This document shows positions 58,341-64,000 of a stretch of 64,000 nt of DNA, piece by piece. Source of the DNA: Kosakonia sacchari (GTDB taxonomy: Bacteria > Pseudomonadota > Gammaproteobacteria > Enterobacterales > Enterobacteriaceae). The notes beneath the pieces were generated by a model. The model made no database searches and was not told the origin of the DNA. It was given only the letters and a program-made list of their open reading frames with translations. The translations under genes and the position numbers were made by a program. Every line of letters begins with the position of its first letter. Within the stretch, counting starts at the first letter, position 1. The stretch is taken from contig FOAY01000009.1 in NCBI GenBank assembly GCA_900109485.1, positions 62,001 to 126,000 of the forward strand. The letters run 5' to 3'.

Positions 58341-61300
58341 CTAATGGCTGCTTTCCGCCCCGCCCGCAGTTTTATGCCAACTCAGCAGTAGGCTGAAGGC
58401 TGCGGGTAACACGGTCAGCGTGACCAGCGTGGCCACAATCAGCCCGCCGATAATCGCGTAGGCCATCGGCCCCCAGAAAACCTGATGCGAGATAGGGATC
58501 ATCCCGAGGATCGCGGCGCAGGCAGTCAACATAATGGGCCGCGCCCGGTGCTCCGTCGCCGCCACAATGGCTTCGTTTGCGGCCATTCCCTGCGCCAGAT
58601 TGCTGTCCACTTCGCTGATTAAAATCACCGCGTTGCGAATAATCATCCCCGCCAGTGCAATCACCCCCAGCAATGCCACAAAGCCCATCGGGGTTCCCGT
58701 CGGTAGCATCGCCAGCACAATCCCCGGCAGACCAAACGGGGCCATCAGCAGCGCCAGCAGCATGCGGGAAAAACGCTGCAACTGGAGCATTAACAACGTC
58801 AGCATGACAATGAGCGTCACCGGAAGCACGGCGTACACCGAGCGGTTCCCTTTATCGGATTCAGCCGCTGTCCCGCCTTCTTCGATGCGGTATCCGGCAG
58901 GCAGTTGCGCGCGCAGTTTATCCACTATCGAACGCAGGCCAGCCGACACACTTTCTGCACGCACGCCGGGTGCCAGATCGGTCTGCACCGTGATAAAGGG
59001 CAGACGCTGGCGACGCCAGATAACCGGATCATCCACGCCCCAGGCCAGCGTGGCAACTTCGCTCAGCGGAATTTTTGTGCCCTTTGCTGTCGGTAACATC
59101 AACGTCGACAGCGTGCCAAAATCCAGCCGTTCACGATCGTTGCCGCGCAACACCACCCCGACCAGGCGATCGTTATCCCGCACCGTGGTCACCGTGCTGC
59201 CGGACCAGACGGTATTCAGCATTTGCGCGATGCTTTCTGATGAAACCCCTGCCGCCCGCGCTGCTGTCTGGTTGACCTGAAGCGTGATCGTCCTCTCCGG
59301 CTCGCCAGCGGTCAGATTCACTTCGCGAGTCAGTGATGAAGTACCTATTTCTGCCGCCAGGCGATGCGCAAACCGTTGCACCTGCGCATAATCCGGCCCG
59401 CTCACCCGGTATTTCACCGGCCAGCCAACAGGTGGCCCTAACTCCAGCGGCGAAACACGGGTGGTCAGATCGGCGAACTGGCTGGCCAGCAGCGTCGTCA
59501 GTTGCTGGTGCAGGCGATCCCTCGCCGCCAGATTTTTCGCCACCACCACCAGTTGCGCGGTGTTTTCATTATCCAGCAGCACATCCATCGGCAGATAAAA
59601 ACGTACCGCGCCGGAACCGACATAGGTGGTGTAGCGATCGATATCCGCATTCCCCTTGAGCGCCTTCTCCAGGCGCTCCGCTTGCCGCTCCATTTCCGGC
59701 TGAGAGGCATTCGCTGGCAGGGAGAGGCTGACCAGCAGCTCCGGGCGATCCGAGGCCGGGAAGAACTCTCCCTGCATCCAGCGTGTACCGATCGCTGCCA
59801 GCGCCAGTGCGGCAACGGCAATCACCAGAGTCGATAAACGGTGGCGCAGCACACACGCCAGCAAAGCCCGATATGCACGCGCCAGCCGTCCTGTGCCGCG
59901 ATCGTGCCCATTGATGTGGGCTGGCAGCAACCAGGTGCCGGTCAGCGGCGAGAAGAGTATGGCGACCACCCACGAGCAGAGTAAGGCCATCAATACCACC
60001 GCAAACAACGAGAAGCAGTATTCTCCGGCGCTGCTGGCGGCAAAGCCAACGGGGATGAAACCGGCGATCATCACCAGCGTTCCGGTGAGCATAGGAAACG
60101 CCGTGGTTTTGAATGCATAGGTAGCAGCGCTTTTGCGCGACTCGCCAGCTTCCAGCCGGGCAACCATGGTTTCCACGGTGATCATCGCGTCATCCACCAG
60201 CAGCCCCAGTGCAATGATCAGCGCGCCCAGAGAAATGCGCTGCAACCCGATTCCGGCCAGCATCATCCCGGCAAAGGTCATCGCCAGCACCAGCGGTATC
60301 GCAGCGGCAACCACCAGCCCCGCACGCATTCCCAGCGAAACAAAAGAGACCGCAAGCACAATCAGCACGGCCTCAACCAGCACCCGGACAAAGCCGCTGA
60401 CCGCGTCGCTCACCACCGCCGACTGGTCTGCCACCTTCACCATCTCAATGCCATGGGGCAACTGCGCCGCAACCTCTGCCATTCTTGCGTTCAATGCCTG
60501 GCCGAAACGCAGCATATTGCCGGTGGCGGCCATCGAAATAGCTAGCCCGAGCGCAGGCTGGCCGTTGACGCGAAACACCGGCTCAGGCGGCTCGGCAATC
60601 TGGCGGCTCACAGTGGCAATATCGGTCAGCGGAATATAGCGGTCGTTAATGTGCAGAGTGATCGCCCGCAGGCTCTCCTCGCTGGTCAGCGCGCCGCTGA
60701 CGCGCAGCGCGACATTATCTTTGCCGGTACGAAGTGTCCCGGCCGGTTCGACGGCATTTTGCGCCGCCAGTGCATCGCTCACCTGCTGGATATCCAGCCC
60801 CATTCCTGCCAGTTGCCGGGGTGAAAAGGCAATCACTATCTGTTCCTGCTGTTCACCCAGCAGGGTCATTTTGCCCATGTCCGGAAGCGACGTCAGGCCG
60901 CGGCGGATCGCCTCCACGCGATCGCGCAGTTCACGTGCGCTATAGCCCTCCGCCGTGAAGCCATAAATGGTGCCAAAGGTGTCATCAAACTCATCATTCA
61001 CCGCCGGGCCTTGCGCGCCCTGAGGCAGCGAAGAGGCAATGTCCTGCATCTTTTTGCGGATCTGATACCAGATATCCGGCACCTGCCGCGGCGGCGTATC
61101 GTCGCGCAGATTGACATAGATAACGGCGCTGCCAGCCCGGGTTTCGCTTTCGATATAATCCAGCCACGGGATCTCCTGGAGTTTCTTCTCCAGCACATCG
61201 GTAACAAGCCGCGTGGTATCCGCAACCGTGGCGCCAGGCCACTGTGCCGAGACCACCGCCGTTTTGATGGTGAAGGCCGGATCTTCATTACGCGGCAGGT

Positions 61301-61412
61301 TTTCGTAACACAGCACACCGGTCGCGATAATGAGCAGCATAAAAAAGCTTACCAGTTGCTGATGTGCCAGCGCCCAGGCTGAAAGATTAAAGCGCGGTTC
61401 AACAGGCTTCAT
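58341..61412 (-). CDS. RND efflux transporter, permease subunit
   Basis: 1023-residue resistance-nodulation-division pump with 12 membrane segments and two large periplasmic loops. The first segment is SFFMLLIIATGVLCY; the proton-relay aspartate pair lies in ALIIALGLLVDDAMITVE; GLMGIALAGMIIRNAVILISEVD-like VIALAGMIIRNAVILI matches the second-half signature. It belongs to the HAE1/MexK-like branch rather than AcrB. Start ATG overlaps the stop of the upstream membrane-fusion gene by 4 bp (ATGA). Substrate unknown. No outer-membrane factor gene is visible, so it probably borrows TolC. Confidence 0.92.
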   Translation of the reverse strand: MKPVEPRFNLSAWALAHQQLVSFFMLLIIATGVLCYENLPRNEDPAFTIKTAVVSAQWPGATVADTTRLVTDVLEKKLQEIPWLDYIESETRAGSAVIYVNLRDDTPPRQVPDIWYQIRKKMQDIASSLPQGAQGPAVNDEFDDTFGTIYGFTAEGYSARELRDRVEAIRRGLTSLPDMGKMTLLGEQQEQIVIAFSPRQLAGMGLDIQQVSDALAAQNAVEPAGTLRTGKDNVALRVSGALTSEESLRAITLHINDRYIPLTDIATVSRQIAEPPEPVFRVNGQPALGLAISMAATGNMLRFGQALNARMAEVAAQLPHGIEMVKVADQSAVVSDAVSGFVRVLVEAVLIVLAVSFVSLGMRAGLVVAAAIPLVLAMTFAGMMLAGIGLQRISLGALIIALGLLVDDAMITVETMVARLEAGESRKSAATYAFKTTAFPMLTGTLVMIAGFIPVGFAASSAGEYCFSLFAVVLMALLCSWVVAILFSPLTGTWLLPAHINGHDRGTGRLARAYRALLACVLRHRLSTLVIAVAALALAAIGTRWMQGEFFPASDRPELLVSLSLPANASQPEMERQAERLEKALKGNADIDRYTTYVGSGAVRFYLPMDVLLDNENTAQLVVVAKNLAARDRLHQQLTTLLASQFADLTTRVSPLELGPPVGWPVKYRVSGPDYAQVQRFAHRLAAEIGTSSLTREVNLTAGEPERTITLQVNQTAARAAGVSSESIAQMLNTVWSGSTVTTVRDNDRLVGVVLRGNDRERLDFGTLSTLMLPTAKGTKIPLSEVATLAWGVDDPVIWRRQRLPFITVQTDLAPGVRAESVSAGLRSIVDKLRAQLPAGYRIEEGGTAAESDKGNRSVYAVLPVTLIVMLTLLMLQLQRFSRMLLALLMAPFGLPGIVLAMLPTGTPMGFVALLGVIALAGMIIRNAVILISEVDSNLAQGMAANEAIVAATEHRARPIMLTACAAILGMIPISHQVFWGPMAYAIIGGLIVATLVTLTVLPAAFSLLLSWHKTAGGAESSH

Positions 61413-62563
61413 GGCTGCGGCTCCCCGGCAATCACCGGTTCACCGGCGCGCAGTTTGCTGACGCCTGCGGTGATGACCTTGTCGCCCACGCCCACGCCTG
61501 AAGCAATCACGGCGGATGTTGCAGAGTAACCGGCAAGCGTGACCGCGCGTAATTGCGCCTGTCCATGCCCGTCGATAATAAACACCGCCGGTTGATCGCC
61601 CAAGCGGCTGAGTGCTGATGCCGGTACGGTATAGCCGCCTGGCATCGCTGACGGTATCTCAACGGTCGCGCTGGCTCCCAGCGCCATCGCCGCAGGCGGC
61701 GCCTCTAAAGTCACCCTGACCTGCCAGGTGCGGGTCTGCGGATCGGCCTGCGGGCTGATATCCCGCAATTTTCCGCTGGCGCGGATAGCCGGGTTTGCCA
61801 GCAAAGCCACCGGAAACCGCAGCGCGTTTGCCGATGACGCCGGCAAACGCTGCGGATCGGCGATATCAAAAACCACATCGCGCGCATCGCTGGTCGCCAG
61901 CGTGAAGATCGTCTGCCCTGCGCTGACGACCTGCCCCGCCGAGGCGCTGACGCGAGTGATGATCCCATCGGCAGGCGCCGTCAGTTGGGTCCAGGCCAGA
62001 TTGTCCTGCGCAGTGTGCAACGCGGCGATACTGCTTTTCAGGCGGGATGCGGCCTCCTGCCAGTCGGCAAGAGCGCTATCAAGCTGAGTGCGGGCGATGG
62101 CCCCGGAAGGCATGAGCTTCTGCATCCGGCTCAGGTTAAGTGCCGCAACGCGTTCGGCGGCGCGGGCGCTTTCCACATCGGCGGTGGCGCTGGTCAGTTG
62201 GTTTTTCCCGGTCTCACTTTCAATTGCGGCAAGCACCTGCCCGGCATGCACCCGATCGCCAATATCGACCAGCCGGCTGACCATTCGCCCGTCGAGGCGA
62301 AAAGCCAGCGCCGTTTCATCATGGGCGCGGATCTCCCCGGTGCGCACCGTCAGCGGATGTGCGGATGCCGCCCCGATAATCTGATAACGAACGGGCCTTG
62401 GCGGCGCAGGTTTTTCGGTCTGTTTCTCTCCGCATCCCGTCAACAACGGCAGTGCCGCCGCGAGAAGCAGTAGCGGAAACAGAGAAAGGAGGGAAATCGT
62501 GCGTGCAACAGTAAAAAGATGATGCAGGCTCTGACGTAGATAATCGCTAAATTGTTCTGACAT
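61409..62563 (-). CDS. RND efflux membrane fusion protein (HlyD/AcrA family)
   Basis: 384 residues with a long N-terminal leader ending in a hydrophobic stretch and lipobox LLTGC (about residue 44), so probably a lipid-anchored periplasmic adaptor. Lipoyl half-motif VDIGDRVHAGQVLAAIES, helical hairpin (about 105-180), second lipoyl half LTAPADGIITRVSASAGQVVSAG, then beta-barrel. ATG 62563 follows GGAGTGG. It couples the downstream RND permease to an outer-membrane channel. It lies 93 bp after the sensor kinase on the same strand. Confidence 0.9.
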   Translation of the reverse strand: MSEQFSDYLRQSLHHLFTVARTISLLSLFPLLLLAAALPLLTGCGEKQTEKPAPPRPVRYQIIGAASAHPLTVRTGEIRAHDETALAFRLDGRMVSRLVDIGDRVHAGQVLAAIESETGKNQLTSATADVESARAAERVAALNLSRMQKLMPSGAIARTQLDSALADWQEAASRLKSSIAALHTAQDNLAWTQLTAPADGIITRVSASAGQVVSAGQTIFTLATSDARDVVFDIADPQRLPASSANALRFPVALLANPAIRASGKLRDISPQADPQTRTWQVRVTLEAPPAAMALGASATVEIPSAMPGGYTVPASALSRLGDQPAVFIIDGHGQAQLRAVTLAGYSATSAVIASGVGVGDKVITAGVSKLRAGEPVIAGEPQP

Positions 62564-62656
62564 AACGCCACTCCGAATCGGTAATGGCGTTATTGAATCC
62601 GGCTTGCGTCGAGATTCGTTCCAGTTTTCGTCAAGAATCCATCAAGAGCGGGTGAA

Positions 62657-63835
62657 TTATCCCGCCGCGTCCGTGGGAAGCGAGATGCTAACTTTCAGGC
62701 CGCCTTTTTCCGGTAATGAAGCACTAATGCTGCCGCCATGCGCGTGGCAGATGGCACGAGCAATGGAAAGCCCAAGGCCGCTGCCACCGGAATGTCGCGC
62801 CCGCGATGTTTCTGCGCGGGTGAAGCGCTCAAACATAAGCGGCAGAAAATCTGCCGTCACGCCCGGCCCGTCATCCTCAAAATCAATCTGGTAGAGATTA
62901 TGCTGTTGCTGAAGAACGATGGATAAATGGCCGTCCCGCCGACCATAGCGCAGCGCATTTTCCATCAGGACGGTAAAAACCTGCCCCAGGCGGAACGCGT
63001 CACCGATAAACATCGAAGGCGCACTTGCAGTAACGGTAATCGTCAGACCGGCGCTATCTGCCAGCGGTTTCAGCCATGCTGCGCGCTCATTTAACAGTTC
63101 CGCCAGAGACACCGGCTGGAGCGTAAGCGTAAGCTGCCCGGCATCAGCCAGCGATAACAGGTGGAGTTCATCCGTCAGCCGACTGAGATACTGCAACTGC
63201 TTCATCACCATTTCCAGTTGCGCTTCGCTGGGTTCAAACACCCCATCCAGCATGCCCTGCAAACGACCAATGGCGGCCGTCAGCGGCGAGCGCAGTTCAT
63301 GCGCCATTGCCACATGCGAAGCCCGAAGCTCGCGATCATATCTCGCCAGTTGGCGTGTCATGCTGTTGAAGTCGCTGGCGAATCGCACCATTTCCTCAGG
63401 CGCTTCTTTTACCAGCTCCGCCTGGCTGCCGAACTGGCCGTGCGTGACTTCATCGGCCGCATCCCGCAGTCGGCTGAATTGCAGCGCCAGCGGCCGCGCA
63501 TAGCGAAGCCCCATAATGACAATAAAGGGGATCATCACCAGCACCAGCACGGCGACCATTATCCAGTCCGCAGAGGCAATGGAGGGCGTGGAATAGCTCA
63601 GCCCCCACCATGTATCGACAATATCGTGGAAGCGCGACGGATTGAGTTGCGGGTTCTCTTTCAGGGCAAGAAACTCGGCGCGCACCGGGGCGGGCATATG
63701 GTGTAGCGCCCAGAAATTCTGCACGGCGTAACGCAACCACATACATAACGCGATGATAATGACAGAGCCGATCGCCAGCGCGAGGATGCGCCCGCAAATC
63801 CAGCGCCAGAGCGACTGATGCACCGATGTTTTCAT
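62657..63835 (-). CDS. Two-component sensor histidine kinase
   Basis: 392 residues. Two membrane segments (GRILALAIGSVIIIALCMWL and WIMVAVLVLVMIPFIVIM) flank a periplasmic sensor loop of about 70 residues. HAMP region, then H box MAHELRSPLTAAIG with the phospho-His, N box LMENALRYGRRDG, G1 DDGPGV, F box FERFTRAE and G2 GGSGLGLSI. BaeS/CpxA-like architecture. Its ATG overlaps the stop of the regulator gene (ATGA). The downstream efflux genes are likely targets; the signal is unknown. Confidence 0.92.
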   Translation of the reverse strand: MKTSVHQSLWRWICGRILALAIGSVIIIALCMWLRYAVQNFWALHHMPAPVRAEFLALKENPQLNPSRFHDIVDTWWGLSYSTPSIASADWIMVAVLVLVMIPFIVIMGLRYARPLALQFSRLRDAADEVTHGQFGSQAELVKEAPEEMVRFASDFNSMTRQLARYDRELRASHVAMAHELRSPLTAAIGRLQGMLDGVFEPSEAQLEMVMKQLQYLSRLTDELHLLSLADAGQLTLTLQPVSLAELLNERAAWLKPLADSAGLTITVTASAPSMFIGDAFRLGQVFTVLMENALRYGRRDGHLSIVLQQQHNLYQIDFEDDGPGVTADFLPLMFERFTRAETSRARHSGGSGLGLSIARAICHAHGGSISASLPEKGGLKVSISLPTDAAG

Positions 63836-64000
63836 GGCTGGCGGAACCTGTAGCCGATCCCGCGCACATTGGCTAAAACGCCCGTTACGCCCGCACTTTC
63901 AAGTTTTTTGCGTAAATTATAAACGTGGGTATCGACGACCCTTTCCAGCGCCTCGCTTTCCGGCAGGCACTGCTCAAGCAGGAACTGGCGTGAAAAAGGT
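63832..64000 (-). CDS. OmpR-family response regulator (partial, N-terminus beyond the right edge)
   Basis: About 55 codons of the C-terminal winged helix are visible: PFSRQFLLEQCLPESEALER, then VVDTHVYNLRKKLE (recognition helix) and VRGIGYRF (wing), ending FRQP. These are the hallmarks of OmpR/PhoB-type effector domains. The stop overlaps the kinase start by 4 bp, so regulator and kinase are cotranscribed. The receiver domain lies outside the window. Confidence 0.9.
   Translation of the reverse strand, partial: PFSRQFLLEQCLPESEALERVVDTHVYNLRKKLESAGVTGVLANVRGIGYRFRQP

Noticed and set aside
1-64000. CRISPR arrays, insertion sequences, prophage genes, tRNA and rRNA genes
   Set aside because: No spaced repeat arrays, transposase or phage protein motifs, cloverleaf tRNA sequences or rRNA segments were recognised.

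Overview
The window is a chromosomal segment from a member of the Enterobacteriaceae. Almost every gene between about 2.9 kb and 55 kb has an E. coli K-12-like product of nearly identical length, in the order treA-ymgE-ycgR-emtA-ldcA-nhaP2-dadX-dadA-ycgB-fadR-dsbB-ycgNML-minCDE-rnd-fadD-yeaY-tsaB-yoaA-yoaB-yoaH-pabB-nudL-sdaA-pdeD-yoaE-manXYZ-yobD-mntP-rlmA-cspC-yobF-yebO-mgrB-yobH-kdgR-yebQ-htpX-prc-proQ-msrC-letAB-rsmF-yebV-yebW-pphA. A type VI secretion locus at the left edge and an efflux/two-component locus at the right edge suggest an Enterobacter/Kosakonia-type genome rather than E. coli. The genus is inference; only the family is secure.

Layout. 1-1.9 kb: end of a T6SS gene cluster on the minus strand (SH3-like lipoprotein, TssJ, partial TssK). 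1.9-2.9 kb: AT-rich non-coding DNA. 2.9-12 kb: periplasmic trehalase, envelope stress protein, c-di-GMP flagellar brake with a visible FliA promoter, two murein enzymes (EmtA, LdcA), a cation/proton antiporter, and D-alanine catabolism (DadA, DadX). 12-15.2 kb: SpoVR-family YcgB, FadR and DsbB; the nhaB gene usually found between the last two is absent. 15.4-23.5 kb: ycgNML, divergent minCDE, rnd, fadD (with two FadR operator candidates), yeaY and tsaB. 23.5-33 kb: helicase YoaA, pabB, nudL, sdaA, the EAL phosphodiesterase PdeD and YoaE. 33-38 kb: manXYZ with a palindromic Mlc/NagC-type operator, then mntP with two MntR-like boxes and a yybP-ykoY manganese riboswitch. 38-44.7 kb: cspC/yobF, an MBL-fold hydrolase not present at this site in E. 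coli, yebO, mgrB, yobH, kdgR, yebQ and htpX. 44.8-55 kb: prc-proQ, msrC, letAB lipid transport, rsmF, yebV, yebW and pphA.

55-64 kb leaves the E. coli backbone. It holds a VirK/YbjX-family gene whose Shine-Dalgarno lies in a perfect hairpin, a medium-chain dehydrogenase gene interrupted by one in-frame TAA, a divergent LysR regulator, and a minus-strand operon of OmpR-type regulator (partial), histidine kinase, membrane fusion protein and RND pump.

Most of the window is conserved core genome and I see no convincing new multi-gene system. The most unusual signals are local: the nonsense-split dehydrogenase, an apparent one-base frameshift in yobF, a tandem 25-bp repeat between kdgR and yebQ, the SD-masking hairpin, and a FadR-like operator ahead of yebV. 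I see no rRNA, tRNA, CRISPR array, insertion sequence or prophage.
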